Shown piece by piece: positions 23,516 through 34,643 of a DNA stretch of 64,000 nt. The notes below the pieces were generated by a model. That model saw only the letters and a program-made list of their open reading frames with translations, was not told the origin of the DNA and made no database searches. Source of the DNA: Atherix ibis (Eukaryota; Arthropoda; Insecta; Diptera; Athericidae); the NCBI GenBank assembly GCA_958298945.1, contig OY282610.1, positions 66,089,088-66,153,087 of the forward strand, written 5' to 3'. Made by a program: the position numbers and the translations under genes. The first letter of the stretch is position 1. Every line of letters starts with the position of its first letter.

Positions 23516-26279
23516 ATTGCGAATAATTTTATTATTTAATAAAATTATTTGCAATTACATTTATTAGCTAGAATTAACTAATTGGAAGAGTTTTTATGCT
23601 TTTCGAATCATTGTTTTCAAATTGACCTCTTCAAAAGGTCCTAAGACACCACAATTATTTGAAAATTTCCCAAACAAATAACTTATTTTGTTCTCATTTT
23701 TATTGCTATTTTTTTATTTTTAATCCAACTTAGAATTATTGTGCCCAAAAATTAAAGAAAATTTACGATTTCAGTATTGAAGACAATTAAAATAAATCGT
23801 AAAATAAAAATGGGTACAAAATGTTCGTTTAGAAAAATATTCCATAAGTTTTTCAAGAATAAGAATTAAGAAAAAAATCCATGCATAAATGGTGGTTCCC
23901 CAGAAGACTGTCTGCCCTTTTTAAATGTTGAGATTCTATCAAAAATATCAAGAAGAAAATACGATGGCATCTGGTAATGTTATCAGAGTTGCCTATAATC
24001 CACAAGGAATAAAGGGTGTCTTCCTCCTTTCCTTGCAGATTAATATGTCAATGGCAAACGTTGAGTGTTCAACAATTCTGATTGTTGGTAGCACACTTGA
24101 ATTTATAGGGACAGGGATGGAAGTAGTTAACAAAAACCAAAAGTACCAAATCAGCATTCAGTTGCACACAATAATAACAGCAGCATATGGTCACAACGAT
24201 AATAATTGTCAGATGGAAATGCACAGGCAAGAGTAAAAATCACACACGACGAATACGAGTCGGAATTATGCCAAAATCATATCGAAGCTACAATATTTTT
24301 GGCAAGTCGCTAGGGTAATATAAATTATGATGGCAAACAGAGCATAACATAAAACAACCGAGAAGTCAGACACAGACATAGACCCTCATACCGGGGGATC
24401 CAGGACAGGGTCTCGGAGAGTTGGTCAAAATCTAGACCAACCCCAGTACGAGTGCACACATCTAGGTCCGTTCCATCCAGATAAGAGGATAATTCCATTT
24501 GCTCGTGAATTCAAGTGCAATTGTGCAAATGTTTTTAAAATCCATAAAACCAATAAACAGAAGGAAGGGAAAAAAACTATTAATAATAATAAAAAATAAC
24601 ATAAACTCATTGGCAAACATAAAAGTATAAAAAGGAAAATTATTAACTCCATACGATTCCATAAGGGCATTATGCTGTTTTTTATATCCTCCATTTAGGA
24701 ACGTAATCTTCTCCATTTAACAATGAGTATATGTAAAAAAAAACCAATTTTTTTTTCTCTTATCCAACCATACATACACATACACACTGGAATAAACTCT
24801 AGGAATAGCGTCGTATAACTTATGCTACCCAGACTGTAGGCGTTTCTTCGCTTAAGGACCATATTCCGTTTGGTAATTAAAGATGCACTTTTTTCAGAAT
24901 TTATTATTGACGAGCAAGTGCATTTTTATATTGTATAATTTTAAATGCCAAAGAATTACCTAAACTTTTTTGCTTTTTCCTTTTCTTTTTTTGAAAGATC
25001 TGATGTGGTTTAGATACAATCCCGACTGCGAAGATAATAAAGAGTGGGCCATGTCACAAACAAACGACAAAGAAAAACCCCAAATACTAATAATTATAAT
25101 GCAGTCATATTGCACCACTTCATATATATGTTCCATCCAAAGCGTAACAGACAGAATGCACTCTGTCTATTTGGATTTTTGCCTACAAAATTATGAAAGA
25201 TCAACAAAAAAAACGGTAATTCCAAAAATTACCAAATTTAAAAGTTGTCAGACTAAAACTAAAAAGACAAGAATTTCTATTAACATTTGTCAAACTTTGA
25301 TTATATTCAGTTAATATTTTTTTTTTGTAATTTTTCAATTATTGCTAGCGAAAGAAACCGGATATATGCGCTTTTATAATGAGAAAATACAATACACAAG
25401 TTGAGGTTATGTTAGCGTTGTTTGGTGGAGAATATTTGAGGTTATGTCAATTTTGTCAAAAGAACGAGAAGCAACAAGGGCAGATAATATTAAATTTAGT
25501 TTTAATAAGACAATATTGTTAATATTTGGTAGCTAAGAGTGTGTATTTTTGGTTTGACAGTGGTGTTAAGATTACTTACCGTAGAATAGGGATCACTTTC
25601 GCTCCTAATCAATAGAATATTTTGAGCAGAATCTTCGCAGACTATTTTCAATATCTTAGATTTCTGAGTTTGGGTTATTACGGTTTCTTCTATTGAGTAA
25701 CTTACTACTAAGTATCATCGGGATGCTTTTATCTTAGGAATTCTAAAGATACTTATGTTAGATATACCCCACTACCTGAAGCCTTTTTCTACTGAAAGTT
25801 GTGGTACTTCTTAGTATTTTGTTCTAGAGTTCAGAGACTGGGTAGTGGCGAGAGAAAAAAAATTTAAACAAAATTAGTAATACGGACGCGAAGTCCTCAA
25901 GAGATGAATCTAGTGTTATAACTAGATTACCTAGGAGACGAAGAAGCGGCAGGGCATGATTGCAGGAATTGCAGAGGGGATTCCGTCACTTGCCACTATA
26001 GCCTTCGAACTCAAACATAACAAAAAATACCATGCCATTTGGTATGTTTATACTGGAGACAACTCCGACTTGAATTTATGCAGTGGAAAAGGACTTTAGT
26101 TATAGGATTAGAAAGGTTATTAAAAATTAGGTGAAAAAATAGAGAAAAATATTGCAGAAAAAATTCATATTCATTTGGCGAAAATAACAAAAAAAAGAAC
26201 GAATTTTCTTGGTACTTCGTTGGCCCATCTGATGTTAGAAGTGCCCCTTTTCAGGAAAACTACCAAGGGGCTTTAAATA
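23516..26279. other. Non-coding stretch; one unrecognised open frame at 23925-24236
   Basis: The plus-strand frame 23925-24236 (103 codons) lies in slightly GC-richer DNA but has no motif I know, and no splice or promoter signal argues for it. Open frames at 24970-25314 and on the minus strand near 24425-24716 are equally anonymous. I would not annotate them as genes. Confidence 0.4.
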
Positions 26280-27370
26280 CAGGGTGCGTTTCGAAGTTTT
26301 TTTTTAAATTTATATTTTACTGACCGATTATAAGGTCTTTAATTTTATTTATGGATTATGATGCCAGTCAAATGCCTGCCTCTGGCCGCGGCGCACAGGA
26401 AAGCTCTTTTAAGCACACTTTTCATAACATTTTCGCAGACTTCTGCTGTTATCTTAGCAATTTCGAATGTTGTCCTTAAGTATCGAGGTTGCGGCTGGTT
26501 TGTTAGTGTACACCTTTTATTTTAAGTACCCGCATACGAAGATATCGGGAGTGTTCAAATCAGGGGAGCATGGGGGCCAGTCGATAACACCACTTTTTAA
26601 CACTATTCGCCCGGGAAAAATTTCTCTGAAAATTTGCATCATAATACGAGCTGTGTGTGATGTGGCACCGTCTTGTCGGAACCACATGTTCAGTATGCCT
26701 AATAGATCCAATTGGTGCAGAATAAAGTTTTCTAACAGCATTGCTTCCAGTATCCTCAAAAAAATATGACCCAATGATGCCGACGGCCCAAAAGCCGCAT
26801 CATACACGAGGGTCTAGTGGTCTTTGGTGTTAGCTGAGTGTTTATTGTGCCCCAATAGCGGCTATTCTGTTTGTTAACTAAGCCAGCCAAGTCAAAGTGT
26901 GCTTCGTCGCTCATAATGATTTTTTGCCAAAAATGGTGCTCGTCTATACGGAGATGTAAAACCCGATTACTCCAGCCTCACCGCCGCTCATGGGCATTTG
27001 CCTGCAGCTGTTATGTCAATAGAATTTTATACGGGACTTATTCTGTTTCACTGGATCAATATTTTCAGGTGTACGTTGGCTTAATTGTTGCCCGGTTTTC
27101 GCTTTATCTTCCAGAGTATGCATATTTTCAAAATTATTAATTACACGCTGAATGGTTGACTTGCTCGGCATATGATTAATACCAAAAAAAGCACGTTATT
27201 TTATTAAAATAAAATGTTTTAATAATTTCAACACGTTGTTGCGGCGTTAGATACTCCATTAATAAATTGTTATCGATCACTCTCTACGACTGTTAAATGC
27301 CAACAGGCAAATGTCATCGAAACCAAAATAGTGGCCAAACAAAATCGACCTATATAAGGGACTTCTCGAT
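26280..27370 (-). mobile_element. DD41D-family Tc1/mariner element, copy IV
   Basis: The left boundary is suggested by TA followed by cagggtgcgtttcg at 26278-26293, a typical start for this sort of element; no matching right-hand repeat is visible, so the right end is approximate. The element holds a degraded transposase gene on the minus strand. Its 5' end faces the 5' end of a second, plus-strand relative starting about 27404, so the two lie head to head within 150 bp. Confidence 0.7.
26345..27259 (-). pseudogene. DD41D-family Tc1/mariner transposase pseudogene (copy IV)
   Basis: The start at 27259 gives MEYLTPQQRVEIIKTFYFN, the N-terminus of this family. The middle of the DNA-binding half is shortened and frame-shifted. 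The first catalytic block reads MSDEAHFDLAGLVNKQN near 26870-26930. The longest intact stretch (26807-26517) runs from FGPSASLGHIF through RQDGATSHTARIMMQIF to FPGRIVLKSGVIDWPPCSPD and CGYLK. I count 41 residues between the second aspartate (QDG) and the aspartate of NTPD, which is why I call it DD41D, as in rosa-type mariners. The C-terminus continues through YTNKPA and ends IIIHK with a stop at 26345-26347. In-frame stops make it inactive. Confidence 0.87.
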
Positions 27371-27403
27371 AGGTATGCCAAATCTTTGACAGCATATTAC
27401 TTT

Positions 27404-28360
27404 GACGTTTTAAATAACAGCACTGTTATTTTTATACGTTTATGTTTTGCTACACGAATGTGTACTCTCTATGTCAAGTGTTTCGGGAGCTTCGTGGACT
27501 TTATAGTTGTAATGCACATTTCAGCGAGACAACAATTCAACGTCCAATCAGAAAATTCGAGAAAACCGGTTTAGTTACCAATTGGCCCATGCCCGTACGT
27601 TGGCGAAATTCTCGGTCATATGAAAATAGTGCAACTGTGGCTTAAAGTGTGCTTCAAGACCATAACCTCTTAATTCCTCGTCATTTATAAGAACTGGGCC
27701 TTTGCGCGACTTCAACTGGGAGAAAATTGCAAAAAGACTTGGGTCCACATCCATACAACGATTCAATTGTAGATTCAAGATGTTCCGTCACAAGACCATG
27801 CGAAGCGTCAGCGGCCTGGGACCTTTAACAAGTGGGAACGGATCCCAGATTTGGTCAGATCTTGGGAAAAAATTGTCATCAGATCTGGGACAAAAATCAG
27901 TCAAAACTTTTCGCGGAGCTTTCTTTGCATCCAGTCTAGCGTGACGGTAACTGTCAGTGGAGAAAGGTATCGGGTGATGATAACAGATATATTTGACCTC
28001 AATTAGATGATACAGACTTGGACAACATTTTGTTCTAATAGAACTTATCATACAGCAGTTGAAACAAGGGACTTATTGTAGATGAAGTTGCTACGTCACG
28101 TTATTCCGAGACATGCTAATGTCAGATGGCCGGTAACATCTTGCAATTTAACGTCAACGAACTTTATTCTATGGGGTTATATTAAATCAGTGATATTTGC
28201 CAATAAACCGGCAACACTTTTCGATTTGGAAAACAACATCATTCAAGCCCTCCATGAGATTCAGCTCGATTCTTTCATCCAAAAGAGTCATCCAAAATTG
28301 GACCTTTCAAGTCACCTCCTGCATATAATACCATTTAAAGAATGTTATTTTTAAGTATTT
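27404..28360 (+). pseudogene. DD41D-like Tc1/mariner transposase pseudogene (copy V)
   Basis: Plus-strand blocks appear in family order. Near 27480-27645 FRELRGLYSCNAHFSETTIQ is followed by RKFEKTGLVTNWPMPVRW (the DNA-binding half and linker). Near 27735-27800 KDLGSTSIQRFNC occurs. Near 27955-28030 GERYRVMITDIFDLN and a degraded DLDDMWFQQDG-like stretch follow. At 28100-28360 PRHANVRWPVTSCNLTSTNF leads into LWGYIKSVIFANKPATLFDL and the C-terminal helix. Several frameshifts and stops break it. Differences from copy IV (for example VRWPVTSCNLT against IDWPPCSPDLN) suggest a separate subfamily rather than a duplicate. Confidence 0.82.
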
Positions 28361-29789
28361 GAAAATGAAGTTGCAACTTCACCTAATAAAAATATCTGCC
28401 ATAATTTACACCCGACTCTTTTCATTTAATTTTAAAAATTGACCTCCCTTAATGAAAAATCCTATACATTTATGAATTATAATTGATAAGGTGAGGTTGT
28501 ATGGGTAGCGTTGCGCCAAAATGGTCCTGCTGAAATAGCTCAATAGGGACCTGATAGGAACTTCGGAAGTACTGAGGATAGAAATTACAAAAATTCTAAT
28601 AAAGAAGAACTGAAGAGCGAAATGGTAAAAATTCAGCGTTTTGACAAAATCTCTAGCAGAAGAGTTCCAGAAGTCTGATACTCGGTTACTTGACAAGGAG
28701 TACTCTTTTCTGAAAATCCTAAACGGAAGCCCTAAGCCGGTTAGCAATTTAAAATTGTCTGATTAATGATGATATATAATAAATACTCTTTAAGCCTGGA
28801 TACTATAGCTTTTAAATAGATTTTTGAAAGCATAACATTTTTAAAAAGGCATTCAATCAAATTCGATTATTTTTTCCATAAAATATTTGGTTTTTCTCAA
28901 TTTAAAAAAAAAAGTTACTAGATAATAATAATAATAATAATATGTTGAGTTCATTCTTAATTTTGCAATATTTTTATAAAAATATTTAATGGTACAAATC
29001 AATAGAAATTTGCATATTTTATTTGGTATTTTTTTATAGAAGAAGACCTTCACATTTACACTCATCTACATATATAAATAATGATTATTTTATGGAAAAT
29101 CAGAAATGCTGAATAAAAAATTATGAGGAAAAAATTGCAAACAGGGACATTTAATAGAGTATCGCTAACTCTCAGACCGCAACCCACTATGACTGTATAA
29201 TCAGTTTTGTATAAAAAATTGTATTTTTATTAATTTAAAAATTAACAATTTATTTTCGTTTTTTTTTTGCTGTTAGTTTTTTATTACTTTCTACAATAAA
29301 CCGTGTTTTAATTGAAGATATGGCAGCAAACAAGAAGTAAATTTGCATAAACATAAATATTTGTAGAGAAAAAAAAATCCAAAAACCAGAATATTTGACT
29401 GCATATAATTTATTATAAGATTTTCAACAAACCTCTTCTATTGTATGTCATTAAATAGAAAATTAAGTTGAGAAAAATAAATGTTATACTCGTTAAATGT
29501 GCAAATTTTTACACAAACATTTTATTCAAATTCGCTTCAAATATCCAAAAAAAAAAAAAAAATAATTTAAATTTATAAAATTTTAAATAAAAATTGTTAA
29601 TTTTCTGATGAAATAATTTAATTTTGTTCGTTGGTTTATGTTAAATTAAGTAAATCTGTTTTTTTTTAATTTTGTCCAAAATTCAGTAAATCTGTTTTTT
29701 TTTTAACTGAAAAAAAAATCATTAAAAATAATCAGCCTTAATTGCCAACTCTCAGTTCAGAGTTATACTCTATAATACAATATAATAAA
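28361..29789. other. AT-rich non-coding stretch with a (taa)n microsatellite near 28921-28941
   Basis: No gene recognised. A minus-strand frame at 28747-28406 (113 codons) shows no known motif. If the host exon at 31159-31329 is read correctly, this is part of the intron downstream of it. Confidence 0.45.
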
Positions 29790-30870
29790 TGATGAGCTGA
29801 ATTCCAGTAAAACTTAAGTAAGCCTTTTAATCGAGCTTAACTCTAAAGAAAATAAGATGAGCCTTTGAAAAAAGATGAGCTGAATTTCAGCAGACGTTTT
29901 CAAAATAATGTGCTGAATTGCCGCAAATGGATTCAAATGCAAAATAAAATTGTTACTGAAAGTAGTTAGCATAATTCAGATTTTAAGAAGCTCTCATACA
30001 TAATTCTATTGAATAGGCATTTGAGATATAGAGCAACTTTTATGGAATAGCTAACAATATTAGCTGAATTTCTTTGCATTGAGTGTAAAAAGTAGTTGAA
30101 ACAAATTGCTCAGTTTTAAAAGTAAAAAGAAAAAACTACCATAAATTGGTACGAGTAATCCGATTTTTTAATTCAAAGCAAAAGTATAGTTTCAATTCCT
30201 TAAGTAAGAGAAATTATTAGCTGAATTAGGTATTCGATAAAAAGTAGTTAGCTGAATTAGCTTGAATCAAATAGAAATTATAATAAGAAGTAATAAAACT
30301 GGTTAGTTTCACAAACAAGATGTTTAATCGAGCTTAATACGAATGAAAGCTTTGGGTTTTGTAGCATTTTTTTACAATATGTATATAAGAAGAGATAAGC
30401 TAAATTCGATAACAAGTATTGAAAGAAGTGGACTGAATTCTCTTAAATTAGGTCAAGTATAATAAAAATTATGTAGAATACTTGTTGAACAGACATTATA
30501 GGAACAGCCCAGATTAGATTCTGAATTTATTTACCGAAATAACAGTTTTTATTGAATAAAAATATGTATAAGATATTATTGAGCTGAATTTTTTTGTAGA
30601 TATATAGAGCTGAATTCTGGTAGTTACTCGTATATGTTCAGAAATAGTGAGCTGAATTGATCTACAATATCTGAAGAATTTTTCTGCATACTAAAAAATG
30701 AGCTGAATTTATTAGAATAGGCTTAAAACGACTTTTTTGTACAATATTCTAGACAACTTATTTTAGTTAGCAAATTAATTGATTGTACGAAAAATATGAA
30801 TTGTTGTATCGTATTTCACGGAATAATGGTTATTCCAAAAGCTAATTTTAAGAAATATCGTACTGAATTT
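29790..30870. repeat. Cluster of agctgaatt motifs
   Basis: The word agctgaatt, usually as gagctgaatt or ttagctgaatt, occurs near 29795, 29878, 30062, 30218, 30249, 30582, 30607, 30650 and 30700. Near-matches (gctgaatt, actgaatt, agctaaatt) lie near 29911, 30397, 30433 and 30863. Spacing is irregular, from about 25 to over 150 bases, so this is not a simple tandem repeat. It sits in the presumed first intron just downstream of the host exon. Confidence 0.7.
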
Positions 30871-31158
30871 GAGTTTAAAGCAATTTTCCTATCTTAAAAT
30901 TTTCATAAAAATACTCTATTAGTCGTTAAAAAGTTGAATTATTTTATTTTTAAAAAAAAAGTTCTGAAAAAAATCAATTAATATCAAAGTAGAAAATGGG
31001 AAATTGTTCTATTATTTTGTTCCCAGTTTAAATCGATAAAATATTTTTAGAATCTAAACGTTATTTAGGTGAAAAGACAGAACTTGGAAAATAATCTCAA
31101 AACTTTTAGTAATAAAAGTAGCACTTGAGTGAAATTTAAAAATTATTACAAAACTTAC

Positions 31159-31329
31159 CTTGCAAAGTGCTACTCCAGTATCCAACCGATCCATAAAATT
31201 GTCTGCATTTATCAATAATTCTGGATACATTATATTCAGCCATTCAGCTAAATCCTCTCGCATCGCCTCCAGATACTCTTCACTAGATTTGAATGGCCTG
31301 TACGGCCTAGCTTCTAATAGAACAGACAT
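31159..31329 (-). CDS. pigs: First coding exon of a Gas2-like calponin-homology protein (pickled eggs type)
   Basis: The exon runs from an ATG at 31329 to a splice donor: the minus strand reads TGCAAG then GTAAGT, so the last coding base is 31159 and the intron begins in phase 0. It encodes 57 residues, starting [20 protein letters not shown] and ending [10 protein letters not shown]. This is the N-terminal part of the calponin-homology domain of Gas2 family proteins, recognised by the phrases [25 protein letters not shown] and NFMDRLDTG. Family members link actin filaments to microtubules, with an actin-binding CH domain here and a GAR domain further on, which is not in view. The start context acaaaATG suits insects. 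Reading on past the donor gives non-homologous residues, which confirms the exon boundary. No later exon was recognised at lower coordinates, so the following intron is probably very long and full of transposons. An upstream non-coding exon is possible but not visible. Confidence 0.9.
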
Positions 31330-31420
31330 TTTGTACCGAATTCAATTCGAATGCGTTCTTGATGCAAAATTTCAAACTTTTTATATTTTAGGAAAAATAT
31401 TCGTTTTCCAACTAAATTGT

Positions 31421-31480
31421 TTGTATGTGTATGTGTGTGTGTGTGTGTGTGCGTGTGTATGCGTGTATGCGTACAAGTGT
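31421..31480. repeat. (GT)n microsatellite, imperfect
   Basis: A run of gt dinucleotides with a few interruptions (gc, at) lies just upstream of the Gas2-like start codon, 92-151 bases from it. It may be in the 5' untranslated region or promoter. The repeated His/Thr translation of the opposite strand is a by-product of the repeat. Confidence 0.9.
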
Positions 31481-32000
31481 GGCGTAAGTTTTCCAATTTC
31501 AAGTGATTGAGAAAATTATTTGATTGATCGTCTTTATTATTCTTCAAATACAATCAGAGTCGCATCTTGAACAGGATTTTGATTGTTTCGTTTTTGTCTT
31601 GTTGGTTATTCGTAGAATTAGTTTTGCCCACACACTAAGAATATCATGCTCTGATTGATTTATTACTTCTTTGTCGTCCTTTTAGAGAGACTCCTTCGCA
31701 TTAGAGTATTAGGCACGTAATCGTTTTCTGTCAAAATAAAAGAGATTATAAAAAGGATTTTAGTGAATTTTTCTAATTCAAACAACCAAAACGTAGAAAT
31801 AAAAATTCAAATTATGAAATAATTTTTTTAAAAAGACAAAATTTTCCAAATAACATTATGGCCGTAAGGATATTTTTCGACAAATGGGAAAACATTAATT
31901 CAGTTCAGTTGATACTGAACTAAAACAAGCTAAAATAAGAATAATAAGTATTTGCTAAAATTTAAAAAAATACACAATATTATTTCAAAATATCTTCGAA
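31481..32000. other. Possible upstream region of the Gas2-like exon
   Basis: Nothing definite is recognised. It would hold the 5' untranslated region or promoter if transcription of the minus-strand gene starts close to its first coding exon. I see no convincing TATA or initiator pair. Confidence 0.35.
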
Positions 32001-32893
32001 ATTTTACGAAGAGGGGTCAAAAAACCCTCCTTCTAACAATTTTGATCTCAAATTTTTGAACTACTCTTCAAAGTTATAAATATTATTATTGCTAAGAATT
32101 ATAATGGAGACTTCTGCTTTGAAGTGGAATTATATCCGATAAGCCTACATAACAAAAACTATCCTATAAAAATGAAGCCAAAATAAACTAGATCCAATAA
32201 TACTGATCAGGAACATCCTTCGAAGAACTTTTTGTCTCCTACATGAGAATGGACAATTCTGGAGCTTAATATAATTGGGAGGGCAAAAAAATTTCTTAGA
32301 AGCATGAGAAGAGGAAAGAGAGTAGAGGCGACCACCAACGGTGATGGGAGAGACTTAGCTATTACGGGGACTCTTCCAAATTTTACGGAGAAGTGTCAAA
32401 AAACCCTTCCGTAATAATTTTGATCTAAAATTTTTGAACTAGTCTTCAAAGTTATAGATATGATTATTCCTAAGAATTATAATGGAGACTTCCGCTTCGA
32501 GGGGAAATTATATCCGATAAGTCTACATAACAAAAACTATCCTATAAAATGAAGCTAAAAAAACCAAATTCCCCAATTCTGATAAAAAAGATCCTTCGAA
32601 GAATATTTGTCCCCTACATAAAAATGAATAATTCCGAAGCCTATTAAAATTGAGAGGACCAAAAAAAATTTTCTTAGAAGCTTGAGAAGGGGAAAGAGAG
32701 TAGAGGTGAACGTTGACGGTGATGGGAGAGACTTAGCTATTATGGGTACTCCAAAATTATTTGGCTCAGGATTGCCGATGGAAGGATTTGGGGAATGGCC
32801 AAATCTATCCCACCACCGTCAACGATCGGCTCTACTCCTTTTCCTCTCTTTAAGCTTCTAAGAACTTTTTTTTTTGTTTTCCAATTTTAATAC
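32001..32893. repeat. Two ~380-bp tandem copies of a LINE-derived segment plus a partial inverted third copy
   Basis: Copy one (32001-32380) and copy two (32381-32760) share the whole series ttttacg, gtcaaaaaaccct, attataatggagacttc, ataacaaaaactatcctata and gatgggagagacttagctat, with the same spacing. A third, inverted copy of the part from ttaaaattg to gatgggag lies at about 32794-32893, facing 32642-32740. Within each unit a plus-strand stretch (around 32205-32270 and 32585-32650) resembles 53816-53890, where the translation matches the segment after the reverse transcriptase in LINEs (RRILRKIFGP-like). The unit is therefore a duplicated scrap of a LINE. Confidence 0.8.
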
Positions 32894-33338
32894 CATTCCA
32901 CATTTCCTGTTACTTTCCCCTGAAAAAGCTTTAAGTTTTTTTTCTAACAAAATGTTTTTTTTTTTAATATTTATTTTTTTATTATTTTTCATTTTTTTCC
33001 TGGGGTTTTTTTCCTCTCTCTCCTTTCCACAATCATGGAGAAATTAACACCTAAGTGTCCAGGAATAATTTGTTTTGTCATGGTCGGTGTGATAGCAACA
33101 CTTTGCACAAACTTCGACAAACCAAGATCACCCTCCCCCCTTTCCGCCCAATTGTGACACCCTTTACAAACAATATCTGCATAAAGATAGCGACAAGCAT
33201 GCCTATCAAAGCGGGTGTTCTCTGCGTATGGCCATACTCCAACTTTTAAACCCTCTTCTTCCTACCCAACACCCAGGAAATGTCATATATTTTTAAAATT
33301 ATACTAACATAGCGTTAGTAAGGACGGTAAAAACATGC
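32894..33338. other. Non-coding, T-rich then C-rich stretch
   Basis: Homopolymer T runs occupy 32936-33010; the following part is less AT-rich. No gene recognised. Confidence 0.4.
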
Positions 33339-33395
33339 GACTGGAAAACCGCGGCACGAAGCCGGGGCGTCTGGACTTCTTTCATTCAGCAAGTC
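33339..33395 (+). pseudogene. LINE C-terminal scrap
   Basis: Plus-strand translation reads DWKTAARSRGVWTSFIQQV, the kind of sequence found at the extreme C-terminus of Jockey/CR1-like LINE polyproteins (NWRTAAxSRDxW). A related stretch, DGKAAAQSQVVWRGSIQ, ends the LINE fragment near 54090. The fragment is isolated, and everything upstream is replaced by other sequence. Confidence 0.65.
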
Positions 33396-33466
33396 TAGTC
33401 AGAACTCCCGGTTGTCGCACCGTTAGTGATAATGATATTAACACTGGTAAGAGTAATACTCAGTTA

Positions 33467-34029
33467 TTGGGTTGTCCGGAAAGTAATTTCGTTCTTTCCC
33501 AACAGATTACTTAATTGTATTTTTACACAACCAACTTCACACTTAAGCCGCATAATCATATCTATTTTGTTTGGTGGGATTTCAAAGGAATCGTTTATTA
33601 AGAGCATCTACCGAGTAACACAACGATCAATTCTGAAGTGTACTGTCATCAGTTGCACAAATTGAATGATTACTCGAAACTTAAAGAAAAAAGGCCAGAA
33701 TAGGACCACTCGTCAAAAAATATACTGCCACACCCACCATACTCTCCAGACCTAGCGCCTTCCGATTATCATTTGTTCCGGTCTCTACAAAAAATTTTTA
33801 GACGGTAAAACGTTTAATTCAAATGAGGAGGTCAAAAATCACTTGGATCAGTTTTTTGCCAGCAAGGAACAAACATTTGATGAGCGTGGAATCATGCTAC
33901 TGCCAAAAGGATGGCAAACGGTATTGGATCAGACTTGACAATATTTAATTGAATAAAATATTAATTCACAATAAGAAAATCATCTTTCATTTTTATAAGT
34001 AAAATGAAATTACTTCCCGGACAACCCAA
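33467..34029 (+). mobile_element. Mariner deletion derivative with TTGGGTTGTCCGG ends
   Basis: The left end reads ttgggttgtccggaaagtaa and the reverse complement of the right end reads ttgggttgtccgggaagtaa. Both ends are flanked by TA (33465-33466 and 34030-34031). At 563 bp the element has lost more than half of a normal mariner. The internal sequence keeps pieces of the transposase on the plus strand. Its end sequences differ from those of the other mariners in this window. Confidence 0.92.
33560..33945 (+). pseudogene. Mariner transposase remnant in the 33467-34029 element
   Basis: Plus-strand blocks are WWDFKGIVY followed by TTINSEVYCHQLHKLN (about 33575-33670), then LPHPPYSPDLAPSDYHLFRS with the third catalytic aspartate (about 33727-33790), then GKTFNSNEEVKNHLDQFF and ERGIMLLPKGWQTVLDQ with a stop near 33938. 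The second catalytic block (HHDNARPH) has been deleted between them, as has the whole DNA-binding half. Frameshifts occur between blocks. It is non-functional. Confidence 0.87.
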
Positions 34030-34424
34030 TAAAAAGGTGTAACATTTGTAGTTACTTATTAAATTGTATGATGACCTTACATCACAGGAAGTGTTTTATT
34101 TCTATTAGTTGATACCATAACTTCCAAGACATAATTAAAAAAGCTCAAAAGAATCAAAGACCACATAAACTGTCTTTAAAATATCAGTTGTAAATTTTTT
34201 CGTAAATATGTAATTATGATTAATTCTCATTAGCCATAAATGAGGCTCTGAAAAACATGACATAAATGAGGCTCTAAAATCCTAAAAATGTAATGTCCTT
34301 CTTAAAGAAAAGTTCCTAAGTACTATTGTATGACCATACGATACTCAACTGATTTAATGGTTTTAGTCTGAATCAAATGTGACTCTACCATAAAGCCACA
34401 TAACACAACAAATTTTGGTTTTAT
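34030..34424. other. Non-coding spacer
   Basis: No gene seen. The phrase cataaatgaggctct is directly duplicated near 34237 and 34261. Confidence 0.45.
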
Positions 34425-34643
34425 TCGGTAAACGATATTCCATACGGCATAATTTCAAAATTTGGTGATATCAATTGGCCTCCAAGATTATACGGTTTAA
34501 CGCAGATAATCCTCAAAATTTAGGGGGTTTCAAAACGAACATCTGTTACGTAACGGTCGAATTACAGTCCGAAAAGTCATCAAAAATTTCCTCAAAAGGA
34601 TCGATTCCTGCCCAAAAATTATTCGTAGCAGCCATTTGAACTA
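34425..34643 (+). pseudogene. DD41D-family transposase C-terminal remnant VI, cut by mariner copy C
   Basis: Plus-strand translation reads GDINWPPRLYGLT near 34470-34510, the third catalytic block, and then RKVIKNFLKRIDSCPKIIRS with SSHLNY near 34570-34643, the C-terminal helix of the family (VIENFVKRIDSC, GGHLND). The reading is interrupted exactly where mariner copy C starts after TA at 34642-34643. This places the mariner insertion after the older element was already in place. Confidence 0.72.

Noticed and set aside
23925..24236. 103-codon frame beginning MLRFYQKYQEEN
   Set aside because: No known motif, nothing supporting transcription, and isolated between non-coding stretches; could be chance.
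31314..31553. Frame with a His-Thr repeat overlapping the Gas2-like start
   Set aside because: It is produced by the (GT)n microsatellite and is out of frame with the conserved exon.
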